Positions 12,722-25,550 of a stretch of 64,000 bases of DNA are shown in pieces. The stretch is from the NCBI RefSeq assembly GCF_902362185.1, contig NC_044497.1:37008001-37072000 (forward strand), read 5' to 3'. Origin of the DNA: Chanos chanos (lineage: Eukaryota; Chordata; Actinopteri; Gonorynchiformes; Chanidae). The position numbers were made by a program, and so were the translations under genes. Within the stretch, counting starts at the first letter, position 1. Every line of letters starts with the position of its first letter. A model generated the notes under the pieces. It worked only from the letters and a program-made list of their open reading frames with translations, made no database searches and was not told where the DNA came from.

Positions 12722-15090
12722 AGGGGTTGGACATCCAGAACCAATCACTCTTACAATACTGTGAGCCACCACATCCACTCACACACAACCACCACTGACT
12801 GTCAGATTAACCTTTAGAGAACTTTAAAGGTTATTTAATATATGGTGGAAATGCTTTATCCATGTGAAGTCCAGACTCTCGGCCATTCCTGTTGTTCAAT
12901 TTGAATTTCTTTTTATTAACAAGTGTGTTGTGGGATTAATGCTCTTTGAAGGTAAAAAGCTGGCGCACAATCTGTTCTGTTAGTCATGCTCCTGATGCAC
13001 AGTTTTTAAAACCAGTCTCAAAATGAAAAAAAAAAAAAAAACAACTTACAAAACCAAATCAAACAAAGGATCTTCAGTGTGAATAGAGTGGAGAACACTC
13101 AAATATCTATGAATATTTTCTCGGTGAGAGCTCTCCGTGGAAATGAAAAGTTTAAATTGTTAGGAATGATCTCCTTAACTTCACAACTCAGACATGAAAG
13201 TGAACACAAATTTTTCTTCAACATTTCTGTTCAATCAGAGCACTAAAGTGATGTGAACTAACACCTCTGTAAACATTTAGAAACATTTTAACCATTTGAA
13301 GGCATGTAATGATGGACATTTGTAAATGTTGGGGTTTTCAGAAGGCACAACACTTGCATGAAATAGCAACATTACATTATTAGATTTTGGTGTTTAAATT
13401 TGCTTGTTGCTATCATATGCAGTATACTAAAGGTTCCTAAAATTTGTGCAAGTTAATTAATTTACTTGCCAGTTTTTATATCTAAACCTTTTATATATTT
13501 CAGAAAATGCACTTGTAATGGATCATAAACCTGAAGGATGGATCATATCTGTGAAATGCTTTAAGAATCAGTCCCACACTGTGTCCGACTGCTTGATTTG
13601 AGCATTTACAGAGTTTCTTTCTGAAGTTGTGCACCAGTTAAAAGAAAAACTATGTCAAGAGAGAGCCAGCTAACGGAATTGATGTGAGATACAATTTAAA
13701 GATAAACAGAGAATGGGTCAGACCATTACACTCATTCCCATAAATTGTTCTACTGAAATTTACGCTAAAATGGTTGAACAAAAAGGCAACCCAAGTTTTC
13801 TTGTATGTACTCTGTCCAAATCCATACATTGCCATTCAAATCCATGTTTAAATATCAGTCTAATAATGGAAATGTAAATTGAGCAATGAATATAGTGAAT
13901 ATTACTTCTTAGCCTACATTATAAAAAATGTCAACGTGGTCATAGAGCTCAGCAATTTGTATTTATTTTGTGCGCAAGTCGTACTGTTCTTGTGTAATTT
14001 CAGTAACCTTAATTTACTGTGTAAAGATGGTTACATATAATTAAAAGCAAATTATGGTATAGCATTTTACTTTAAATTGTGCTTTTAAAAATATTTTTAG
14101 CTTCATGCCATGCTTGTACAATGCTTTTCTCCTGTAGAAAATCTTGTGGGGTAAGCAGTCTTTTTATATTATGTTATGCTTGTTCTGTTGGTCAAGGTTT
14201 TCCCTCACTGCCTCTATAGTCTTTCTTATTCTTCTTCACTTGTTATTCTTGTGGAAGTCACAAATCAACAGATTACTGATGGATAATGGATAGTTGAGAT
14301 GAATGCTGCTGCTCATTTCTTTAGGTGATGCGACATTGATATAATGTTAACTATAATGTGCACAACATTGCTCTTTCAAGCCACTTTGTAATTTCTCCTG
14401 CTTCAGATTGATATCTCTATTTATGAATTCTGCTTGTAGGTTTTATTTCATAAATAAAGTGACTGCGTTTATTTGAAAATGTAAAGTTCCAGTGCTTTGT
14501 CTCTTATGGTTTGCCTTATAGAGTATGAGGATTATATTTCACTCTAGGTTCGTGGTGGCTGTTTCGATCTTTGGAGGATGTTACCAAAAAAAAAAAGAAG
14601 GAAAGAAAGAAAGAAGAAAAAACCCTGACAGTAGCTTTGGCCTTGTAACTTCCTCTGAAACACAAACAAGAAAATTCTCTTTTTCTGTTTCTTGAACGTG
14701 GTTAACACTATTAAAGCTGAATAATATTTACTTTGTACTGCACATAGTGACGACAGACTGTATTGGTAAATCCAGTTTAACATCTTTTAATGTTCTCGTT
14801 GCAAAACGAACATCCAAAAGGATAAGCCGAGACTATTACTTTAAAATAATTGTTTTGACTCTTATTTTGTTTCGTCCCTGGTTGCCATTTCGGTGATCTT
14901 TACTGTGTCTGCTTTCACGTTCGGTGATCCTGTTGTTGTTATTGTGGCGGTGACGCGGCAGACGACCCGCCGGCCGAGCGGCAAATGAGTCAGCACCAGT
15001 AACGACAATTTAGCCTAGTTCTTGGACGAGGGAGTACTGCGCGGTATCCAAGGAAAATATCAAATCATCGGTTATCTTAATAAAGCGAAA
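12722..15090. other. rybp 3' UTR and eif4e3 promoter region
   Basis: A long AT-rich 3' UTR follows the rybp stop, with an AATAAA signal at 14453-14458, implying a UTR of about 1.75 kb, as is usual for this family. From about 14930 the sequence becomes GC-richer with several CpGs (GACGCGGCAGACG, GCCGGCCGAGCGG) and a TGAGTCAGCA AP-1/MAF-like site near 14986. This is probably the eif4e3 promoter and 5' UTR. No other gene is visible. Confidence 0.6.
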
Positions 15091-16940
15091 ATGGCGGTCC
15101 CTGCAGCCCCTAATCTGCAGCTGAATCCAGAAAGACAAAGCGACACGGTAAAGTCTACAGAAAACAGCATCGTTATCGACGAGAAAGAGCTGGAAAATAT
15201 CAGCAACAACGACGAAGACGGCACCTCTCTGCCTCTCCACTCTCCCTGGACATTTTGGCTCGATAGGTAACATTTAGTTGTATTCTTAAACAAGTTTGTG
15301 AAACACGTCCTTGTACTTTAAAGGCTGTTATTGTGTTAAAAGTTTGATCTGGACCAGCCATTAGCCGAACAAAGCCAAGTTTAGCTACTCAGGCCCTGCT
15401 TTGGGCTGCCTAGTCTGCTACAGAAATAACTGAGGCTAGCTACTATGGCTGATAAAAATCAGAGGTGTCAGTTCAGTGTCAGTCCTCTCAGCTTTTTAGT
15501 GTTGATGTTATGAATACAGATTTATCAGCAAAGATATTTTAGACCATCGGGTTTCAATAATCAGATGAAATTGCACCTGCAGCAAAACAACATATTTTGT
15601 CCGCTGTATGCCTTCGTTGGACGTTGGATAACGCACTGTCAGCCAGTATTGTGTTACGAAGTTGCATCAAATGAATGTGTTCTTTTATCTGCTGCATAAC
15701 TCAAGCGGCATTAGGTTAAATAACGAATTAGCCGGAATCATCTTCAGTTGAAAACATATTGATGAATACCTAGCGGTCACTAGCTTTTCGGCTAACTGGA
15801 AACCCAGCGACCGCTTAAACGGCTGTTACAGTCTCTCATTTTTACAGTACTTTCATGAACTAAATCGATTTTATTAAAACAATATTGCTCTCTATAGGAA
15901 GTTAATTAGTAAACATAGGTAGATGTCGTAGGGACAGTATTAGCAGACTGCGGAAAATCAGGTATCTGATAACGTAGTTACGGGTCAAAGTCCTGTTTAC
16001 CGGTCGGTGCCTCAAGAGTGACTGTTACGTGATCAGTATATTCGTCCTTTTCATTGGTATGAACAATATATTACACATCTGCATACTTAAAGTACAGACT
16101 TAAGTAAGGAGATGATTATGGTAGCATTCATGACATCTCTTAAAATATGGAACAGAAAGCGTGTCTATTTATACAAGTTATATAATTTCTGGCTAGGTCA
16201 TTACCAGGGACAACGGCGGCAGAATGTGAATCCAATCTGAAAAAGATCTACACTGTACAGACAGTTCAGGTAAGACGTAGGCTTATATTTTGGGAACATT
16301 ACACATCTCTTATATTTGCAAGTGTGTTTGAAGTTCTGAGTTGCTGTTGTACACATCTGGTTACCTAAGGAATCTTGTAAGCTCAACTAATCAGTCTGTT
16401 TAGCTTTGCAGACAGCTTTTTTTTTTTTTGACCCAAGCCACATGTCTAGATCTGACTTTTTTTTTTTTTTTTGCATCTGAATGACGGAACTGTACCTACA
16501 TGTCATCTGCTGCAGCACAATTTCTGAAGGACAAAATCCACAGCATGAAATGAACGTTCTGACTTGAATCGAGTTTTTTTTTGGCAGAGATTCCATTAAA
16601 TCAGTTCTCAGTCTGTTGCTAGTGTTCGGCGTGTGATTTTTTTCCTCTCGCTGTTCCTACAGAGTTTCTGGAGTGTATACAATAATATTCCTGCTGTGTC
16701 GTACCTGCCACTGCGGTGTAGTTATCACTTAATGAGAGGAGAGAGAAGACCACTGTGGTGAGTCTCAACTCGTTTAAACACGTACAGTTCCGCTCTTTCT
16801 GGAATCACTTCCAGGCAAGAGGCCAAACATTTACAGCATGTCTGGCAGGGAATGCATCTAGAAAAAAAAAACAGTTGTTTGAACATTGAGAACGTAGCAC
16901 TTTTGAATTAGAGGATGGTTACAGGGGTAAATGGATACAG

Positions 16941-16983
<43 letters not shown>

Positions 16984-18207
16984 TATATCTGTATGTACGT
17001 ATTTATGTATGTATCTATTCATTTATTAACTTTCATTTCATTCCTATCTTCCTATCCAGGGAGGAAGAGAGCAATGCGAAAGGTGGTGTTTGGAAGATGA
17101 AAGTGCCTAAGGACAGCACTGTGAGTTTAATTTGTCTGCTGTGGAAACCAAGTATTGTCTGATTTCCTGATGTGTTGTAATTGTTTTTGGAGTTTCATTT
17201 ATGAAGTTTGCATTAGTGGAAGACTGACAGATAATTAAAATCTCAATAAACTAATAACAGAAACATTGGTGTGTATATATACAATCAGTCATTATCCAGT
17301 CATCACATTTGCTTGCATTGCATTTGTTTTCACTTATTAAGTGTTATTTCCTTAGCAAGAAGTGTTTGCTGATTGAATCATTTTGTCTGTTTTCACCAGG
17401 CAGCTGTATGGAAAGAGTTACTGTTGGCTACTATTGGTGAACAGTTTACAGATTATTGTGCTTCCGGTACGTGTCCACATGGAGCAGATTTTGAAAGTTT
17501 TTGTGTTTGTTTGTTTTTTTGCTTTTAATATGTTATTTTCCTTACTCTATTGCCTCATTGACACAATGAGAAAAGTGGTTAATTTAATATAATTGTCTCT
17601 TTTGTTTTTTTAGAAGATGAAGTGGTTGGTGTAAGTGTTAGTGTAAGAGATCGGGAAGATGTTGTCCAAGTATGGAATGGAAATGCCTCCTATGCCAATG
17701 AAGCCAACATCTTAGGAAGAATCTATGAACTTCTTCCACAGATATCTTTTAAAGCAGTATTTTATAAGCGTAAGTATTTGTTCTCTTCCTCTTTTTGGAC
17801 TTAATATTTGTTTTTAATGCCTTGAGAATGATGTTCCCATACAGAAGTGTTAATTGTTAATACCTTTATTTCCTTCAAGTTTTCTCAGATCTGTTCAATC
17901 TTTTCATTAAATGTGTGTACAGTTGACTGACTAGTTAAAACAAACGCAATAATACTCTAAAATATAAAACTGCATGAGAAATAATCAGATTTCATACATT
18001 TGAGCACAGAACATGTTTTTTTTCCTTGGGAATCGTTTACATAATGAGGATGGAGTGACTTTATGTTATGTTATTGTTGAAAATTTCCAGTTTGTCTTGA
18101 CTAATTTGTCATACAGTCCATGAGTGGCACTGACTGTAGCTGTTTTGTTTTCACTTTCAGCACACGAGGAGCACCACGCATTTGAAGGAGGCCGTTCGAG
18201 ACATTAG
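15091..18207 (+). CDS. eif4e3: Eukaryotic translation initiation factor 4E type 3
   Basis: This class III cap-binding protein competes with eIF4E1 for the mRNA m7G cap and can dampen its activity. Seven exons: 15091-15266, 16197-16269, 16663-16757, 17060-17120, 17400-17466, 17614-17769, 18161-18207; 224 residues, the same length as human EIF4E3. The first 45 residues are poorly conserved. From residue 48 it follows the family: [73 protein letters not shown]. Class III proteins replace one of the two cap-stacking tryptophans by cysteine; Cys69 in AAEC is the likely equivalent, and Trp115 in RRPLWEEE the retained stacking residue. The start ATG has A at -3 and G at +4. In mammals the intronless GPR27 lies inside or beside this gene; it is not found here. 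Confidence 0.95.
16942..16980. repeat. (GT)n microsatellite, eif4e3 intron 3
   Basis: About 19 uninterrupted GT dinucleotides lie roughly 80 bases before the exon 4 acceptor, then a GTAT-rich tail. UG-rich RNA of this sort can bind TDP-43 or CELF proteins. Confidence 0.9.
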
Positions 18208-20747
18208 CACGCTTTGCACATTCAATGTTTATTTACATATTATTTTAAATTCTTTTTTTTTTTTTTTCTCGGACTACTTGTAGAGAACCGACTGCCTCTC
18301 TATATCTCACCTGAACTGTGCTACACAGACTTTTTTTTCGGAGAGCGGAACACTTCAGCCCCAGAAACAGAAAATGAGACAACTGTCTGTTTCTTGTTTT
18401 GATACGGCTGATGAACCTTTTGTGCTCTTTTTACTGACTGACTGATCTCTCTTTAGATATTTAGGCAATATCTTTGAAAATGACATGAGAGTAGCGCAGC
18501 TCCTGTATTTTTTATCATAATAGAGCAATGATGCCCAGCTTTCTTTCTTTCTTTTTTTTTTTTTTTTTTTTTTTTTCCCTTTTCTGCCATCTTCTCCAGT
18601 CATAAATTGCTGCTCTGTCACAATATGTTTTCAGCGTATGTTTGAAACTTGATGTTTCTTTCTCCTCTTCCCCTCAAAGAATCAAGCCTTTTATCTTGGG
18701 GAATATTTCTTAACTTTTTTTTTTTTTCATGCAGAATTGTTGCACAGGTAATTTTGATAAGTATCTCTCTGGCTTATTAGCAGTCAAGGTTTTCAGAGTG
18801 ACAGGTAAAGGGTATGGAATATATCTACTGACTTGATGTGTGAATCTAAAAGCATATGCAATATTTTTCTTTATATGAGTTGTTAGTATCAAACAAACAG
18901 TTTGGTCTCAATCAATTCGCAGGACTTCAGAGTAATTGTAGAATTTTATGTTTCATAAAAAGGGTTAGACTTTAGGTTACTGACAAATAAGTTGTGAGTA
19001 TAAGATTTTAAAGATTCAACTTGTGGTTACAGTAGTTTGGTGAGAATTGGGCATTTCACAGCACCTCTTACTAAACGTAGCAAGCTTAGTTTTGTGTTTC
19101 GCCCTCAGAACATGTCAACGTAGTCAACATCCTTTTCCAAAACTGTGGAGGAATTCTGAATTTGAAATTCTAAATTGAATATGCTCGGAGCATTTCCGTT
19201 CTCTGTGCGAATACAACACAGTGTCTTTTTTCCCCCATGTAGTTACTTAGGCATTTACCCATAGCAGCCTACTTTTCAAACTGCACTTTTGTCTTTTGTC
19301 AACGGTTTTCCTTGTACTTGTTTTATGTTCTGTCTTGTTTGTAATTGTATATCTGTATCGAAATATACATTATATGAGAATAGAGGGAGTGAGTGAAAAG
19401 AAAAGCTGTCAAATAATGAAACCTGTGTTATCAGTGGAACTTCAGATGAATGTGTATTGTAGTTTCTGTGTACCAAAGAGACTCCTCTAGTCCTTTCAGA
19501 CTCACTCTACATCTTTCCCCATATCTCCTCACTCTCTCTCCCTACCCTCCCATCCCCTTTTCCCAGTCTCTTGATATGGTTTGTGGAAATGTGCCCAGAA
19601 GAAGCGATTGTTGCATCCTTGCCCTGTCCAACTTTGAAGTCTGGTTCGAATATTGTTGCTGCCATCTGATTCAGTGATGTGAACCAACATTAACACATCC
19701 ATCGACACGACTATGTATAAAGTAATCTGTCAGTGTCATAATTTTGTTAAATGTTTGTCTGAGTGGACATGATGAGTCCAAAAGGTCCTGGGTTTTTTTT
19801 TTTTTGTTTTGTTTTGTTTTTGCCACAGGGTCATGTGTTTGTCATAATGCACTAAAAAAGCACAACTGTCACCACCAAGTCCATCTGTTGGGCAAGGATG
19901 GAGAAAAAGAACTTTCTTAATACAGCATTTCCTATGTATTATATATCTTTTATGAAAAGTTCTGGAATGCATATGTTTATTTTTCTGAACATTTGTGTCA
20001 TGAATCCTGGGTTCCCAATTAAGATCTGAGACCCTCTGAACAGTTTGTTAATCTTCTGGACCGGTGCCTTGTGCTCTCCTAGGGTTTCACACTCATAGAA
20101 TGTTGTTTTTCTTCAATGTATTTAATCTGTTATGTAAATGGAATATTTTTTGCCTATAGGGTTTGAAATATTGAATAAATAAGACTCAAGACTGGATTTG
20201 TGGTATGTTTATGTCAAAATAAAAACAACTGGCAATTTTTCATAGTTGTCCTAACCAGACAGAGTGGATAGATTTTGCGATTCAAAGACAGTATTTCAGG
20301 ATTGTTAAATAACTTGTCGCACTTAGGTAATTAGGATTTTCTTGGCCGTATTATTGACCGTGGAGTTTTGAAGGGAACCACCCTAATCAATTCAGGGACA
20401 CTGGTGGTAATTCGAAACATTGCCACAGGGAGTCGCCATAAGCCAAATAACATTCCTCGCAAGTTTTTCTTCACATTTTAGGTCTTGGTTGTCTCATAAC
20501 CATGAGCTATTTGCAAGGTTGGTTTAATACTTGTTTTTCTAAGCTCGTATTTCATCGGTAATTTGGTGTGTTTGTCACTATTGGGGACAAAGCATGAAAA
20601 TGAGATCGACTACAGTAGTTGACTTGTCCTCAGTAGGGCATTTTAAGTAAATTATTGGGAGAGAAAATACTGACGCTCTGCGTCACCATCCAAAGCTAAC
20701 AAACCCGAGTGTACTCCTGAAGCATATTTTTACACGGCAGGTGTCCG
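18208..20747. other. eif4e3 3' UTR and following spacer
   Basis: No exon is visible after the eif4e3 stop. Poly(A) signals AATAAA lie at 20174-20179 and 20218-20223, so the 3' UTR is probably about 2 kb. It contains long T runs near 18250, 18550 and 19796. The remaining 500 bases are ordinary AT-rich spacer. Confidence 0.5.
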
Positions 20748-21148
20748 TGACGTCACGATTTTATAAAGCAAAATAATAATTACAATTCACATCATATTGA
20801 ATGTCATAATTCCTTTTTAATTTAGTCATACGAAAAATATTATGACAACAAACGGTGTCTTTTAGATTGTTTGGACAGATGTTTAGATGTTTGTCAATAA
20901 TATAGTCCCTATGAGCGGATGAATACTGTTTGTTTACACTGTGCTCAGTACATCTGGTAGCGCGAGCGCATCTCGGCTCACACGAGCAGGGTTAGCTAGT
21001 TGCTAAACTGTGACCGATCGCTATATGGAGACCCTGTCGGGTAAACAATTCAACTTCATCTCCCCAAGTGCTCCTTACACTTTCAGACCAAGTTGGGGTC
21101 TTATTCAGACGCACTAAAGAAAACCGTTTGCAACCATCTACGAGTTCG
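20748..21148 (+). promoter_or_regulatory. Putative foxp1 promoter and first non-coding exon
   Basis: A full palindromic cAMP-response element, TGACGTCA, lies at 20748-20755. A TATAAA box follows at 20762-20767, placing initiation near 20795. A CpG-containing stretch (GTAGCGCGAGCGCATCTCGG, about 20959) follows, ending in a good donor, TTCG/GTGAGAT, at 21148/21149. The first coding exon of foxp1 starts with an acceptor at 30484, so an upstream 5' UTR exon is expected. This is the best candidate in the 12 kb before it, but no transcript evidence is available. Confidence 0.35.
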
Positions 21149-23718
21149 GTGAGATTATTTTTTATCTATACCTTACTAGTTTGAAAAATGTAAGGCGAAT
21201 GTTCGCTAGCTAGGTTAGCTAGTCCAAAGAAAACGTCTTTCTTTGGAATCTTCTTAAATTAATAAGTGAATGTGACATTTATTTATAATTGCCGCTCATT
21301 TTGCAGGAAAAATCTAGCATTAACTGTAGATAATGGTGACTCCTTAACTCTTGACCGAAGAGAAATTTTCAACATTGATTAAAATAACGTGAGCCGGGTA
21401 GTTTTGAGTTGAAGTTGAGAGGCTGCTGTAGCTAACCCAACCTAACCAGTGGCTCTGACATGCATAGTTCGGAGATATCCAACCCACTGAATTTTCCAGC
21501 GCTTAAGCTACAAAACTATAACTGGCCGTCGAAATCATGAGCTATATTGCCATCGTTCCAGTCGTATTTTTTCCGAGAAACTTAGAGGAGATGGTTCATG
21601 TTGGGAGCCTAAGGAGTATCTGGTTTCTTTGCTCATCTTTGTGTGCGTGCGTGTGTGCTCTGTATGTAGAGTCATGCGTATGAAAACCATATTGATTAAC
21701 GTGGACAAATGACCTTTCAACTTTATGTAAATTCAGCCCAAAAAACTTGGAACATTTCCGATGTGATGTCTACCATAAACTTTAGGATTAACATTTCGGT
21801 CTGATCCCAGGATAAATGGAACTAAACGTTGATTAGCTCTTAACCAGAGCCAGACCAGCAATTTGTGTCATTCGTTAGTTACTTTGTACATAGTCCGTAA
21901 TTTTTATATACTGGCAGTTGCTCACACTGGATTATCACAATAAATTCCCATGGATTTTCATGGATTTTAAGCAAGAATATCGCTGCTTCACTACCTCGGG
22001 TTGTTGCTTTGTAGATGCAATACAAATGTTCAGAGCTTCACAGGCAGGTTAAAACGGCGATATTATGCGGATTGTGAAACATTGCATGTGTTTTTGAGGT
22101 AGACTTGCACTTTGTCTACTCAAGCCAAGAGGTATGGTGGTTAAGAACCAGGTGTTGTGTACCCTGGAGGCTTCAGAGAGCTCCTTCAATTAAAAACTGG
22201 CAGACTAGACTAAACTTTACCAATTGGTGTTTGTTTTCAACAGCTTGGCATTGAAATGATTTTGTTTTACTCAATGATAATGTTTCTACCCTCCAGGTAC
22301 TTTCATTCTCGAGATGGTATTGTCCTTGGGAGTGTCAGTCATGTTTCACAAACCAGCCTAGTGATTGAGTGCTTGTATGGACAAGGTGCTAATACCGCTT
22401 ACCTCTCTCTGACTGTTGCACAATGCCCGCATTATGGCAGGACTGCCAATAAAACAACCGGTTGTGTCATGGAGTTCAGATAACGTTATCACACAGACAA
22501 ATTGCAATATTTGCATTCATTTCCTGACATTGCGCAACCACAAACACAAGACTATCATTTCTGGCGGTGTCTGCCAGAAGAATAAACTCTAGAAAGCTGA
22601 TAATAGCAGCAGCGACCTTCCAGTGATCCATGGGAATTAGTTTCACGCGACCACTCCGTTTTAGCTTGTCTTTTCAATGACGTGAATTTTTTTGTCTTTC
22701 AGAGTAAAATACCCATATTCGCTACAGTTGCATTGTAAAAAAAAAAAAAAACTGTTTGAATCAGTGCAGTGAGAATAGAGGCTTCTTACTTGAAAAGGTA
22801 GGAAGAAACTAGTGGGTGGGGGACAGGTTGAAGCACCCATCTCACTTTTTCTCTCAGCGTATTTCCACACTTTGCATCACTTGGGGGACTCCTGCCACAA
22901 ACTTGCAGGAAATGAGCATCTATGTATGCATCGTATTCGTTACCACAGAAAAATTTGAACTGAACTTAAAGTACTGGTTTTAGTGTATGGGCACTGATAA
23001 GGTTCCTTGAGTAATTAAGTTCATCCAAGATGGTATTCCAAGATGATGCTCTCCAATGTGGCCATAAACATACATTTCTAAGCAGCTGAATGGATTTCTG
23101 TGAGTCATCTTGTTTATGCAACATATAATTTAAATATCATATTGGCGGCTGGTTACTTCTAGAATTGAAATGCAGCTGTAGAGAAATGTGATGAGTAGTG
23201 GGCCTGTCATTCTGGTCCAGTCCACAGGCATGGTAGCATCTCCACTGGTCACACTCTGAGAGCTGTTTGCAGAAGTGTGACATGAACACCCCCTCTTACT
23301 AATCAACCACTTCCCCTTAGCCAACAGAAACAGACCAGAGAGGAATAAGTCCTTACCATCTGGCATATGCCAGTCTAGCCTCAGTGATTGCACAACTGAG
23401 ACAGTGAGATGCGTGCGTAGATGAGAGTTGGTTGACGTTTTAATAAATGTAGAGAAAGTCTGCTTAGTCCGTTGTTCTGAGCCTCAAAGTGGTCTCAAGT
23501 CCTGATTTAATTCATTTAATGGAGAACTTTGAGATTGAATCATCAGTCTAGACTTGTCCCTCATGCAGTGAGCTTTGGCTATCTGTCCTAGCCCAAAAAT
23601 TGGCCATTAAACGCTCAGTAGAGCTGTAAAGATTGTCAGGCAAAGCACAACATCTGCGTCTTAGCTGACAGTTCACATCCTCTGCAGGGATCTAAAGACT
23701 TATCATCACGTTTTTTTT

Positions 23719-23745
23719 GGGGGGGGGGGGGGGGGGGGGGGGGGG
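23719..23745. repeat. 27-base G homopolymer
   Basis: Eight T are followed by 27 uninterrupted G. Such a run can form a G-quadruplex on the plus strand. Its exact length in an assembly is unreliable because homopolymers are misread by several sequencing chemistries. Confidence 0.9.
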
Positions 23746-25345
23746 TTGAGAGTGCCAGGGGCCACTTGTCCCAAATGCTGTTAATCTACTGAATGCTATG
23801 AATATCACTGTAATTTTCCACCGCAGTGTTTGCCTCTTCAAAATAAGTGGATGTGGCATAGCGTTGTTCGATATCTGTGGCAACAGTTTTTTTTTTTTCT
23901 GAAATTAAGCCCAAACTAATTCCCTAATTGTACAGATAGAAGGTACTTTACTAAGTCAACTGCTGCTCAATTCTATTATCCAAACCTGTTCTGTACTACA
24001 AGTTTCTAGTAGTCTCCTAGCTCCTGTAGGAAACAGAAATCTGGCCTCTCTTGTTGCTCTTAGTGCATGACAGAAATGCCTGATTTAAGTTGGCAGACAT
24101 TTCCTTTTTAGGCGAGAAATTTTCTGCTGCCCCTTACAAGAGCCGCTCTGACTCAGTATCTTTACTTAACCAAAGTGCCACTGACAGGAAGGGTTTTCCC
24201 CCGGTTCACATTCACCTATCACTGTTAGAGATTTCAGGCATGTCGGGTTATGACTACAACTCTGTATTGGATCGGCGTCTATGAATTTTTTAGTTTTTTT
24301 TTTTTTCCAAAAGTGTGACTGTAGCCTTGCATAAAGTCATGGTGTACTAAAAGGGAAATCCATTGGTAGTCACCACAGTTTCATTGGTATGTAAATTTCC
24401 AACAGTTGTTTGACAAGGCAGTTTCTCAAAAACCTATTCAAATGTTGAAGGGAAACAATAGCACGCTGTTATTCTTATCTCTGTTTGTTCATGTGGTAGG
24501 TGTGGGCATGAAGCACTTGTGCAGGCTTAACTGACGTGACTGAAAGTGTAGCCCAAACTTGGGACACCTCTCTTTATCTGGATACTTAAGAATGAATTAC
24601 TGCTAAGTGTTTTGGCATTTTTATATAATTTACACCTGAATATGTAGCCAGTTTAATTAAATATTAAGAGGTTGTTTACAGGTAAGAATTTCAGCAAAAA
24701 ATATGTAGTTACAGTTATAGTTGATATATAGTTAAGTTAATAGCTTCTTAATAAAGATTACGTAGTTATGTTTTTGGAAATATGACTAGGACCAAAATAC
24801 AGTTAATTGTTAGGGTTATTCAGATTCATAGTAGACGGTTTGTTCTGCATTCTGCATCTACCAGGTTCTTTGTAAAACACTGAATTATAGTGTCACATGA
24901 ATACTCTAAAATATCTGAAGCTCAGAAAGGCCGAATGTGTGTAGTCAGTATCACAGGTGTGAACATTCTAGCTTCAGTGTCTGCTTATTTTGGGCCATTG
25001 GAATTTGAATACCTGGGTTGTGTGAAACGATATCTTCAATACTTCAATGGAACCCACAGTATTTTCATTTATGTATAGATAATGAAAATGCCAGGCTAAT
25101 TACATAGTAGTAAATGAAAAGCAGAAACTAGTTACTCTACACGTTTTACTACAGTTCTGTATTTACGCAGTGTCTCTGGATGCAGATATAGCCTATTCCA
25201 GAGTAACAGGACAGTACAAGAAGTCATTGCATGGCATCGGTAGTTAATAGTTACTGGCTGTGTTAATTCCACCACCTGGTAGTATAGAGTTAGCTGTGGT
25301 AATAATGCTGTAATTTTTAAGTAAGTAACCTTGCATTGCAGATTG

Positions 25346-25550
25346 TAGCGCAGCCATTTAGCACATTAAACTCTGAGCTTATTGTCCGTCACTCTTCTAC
25401 AGATGTGGAAGGACTGTTTGGAGGCTTGTTGAACACCAGTGAATAGAACCCAAGCAAAAGGTTTCAGGTTCAAATCCCCAACCTGACAGGATAAAACCTG
25501 TTGCTATCTGCTGCTGTGCCCTCAAACACAAAGCTTAAACCCCAAGATCA
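25346..25550 (+). mobile_element. Degenerate tRNA-derived SINE
   Basis: An A-box-like GTAGCGCAGCCATTTAGCAC (about 25348) is followed by a B-box-like GGTTCAAATCCCC at about 25468-25480. Then comes TGCTGTGCCCTCAAACACAA leading to TTAAACCCC, a decayed version of the CTGTGCCCTTGAGCAAGGC...TTAACCCC segment typical of teleost tRNA-head SINEs. The A-to-B spacing is far longer than in a tRNA, so the head seems to carry an insertion or rearrangement. The copy looks old. Family name not assigned. Confidence 0.5.

Noticed and set aside
25446-25500. tRNA gene suggested by a GGTTCAAATCC B box
   Set aside because: The A-to-B spacing is far too long and there is no acceptor-stem pairing. The following CTGTGCCCT...TTAAACCCC segment marks it as a SINE relic.
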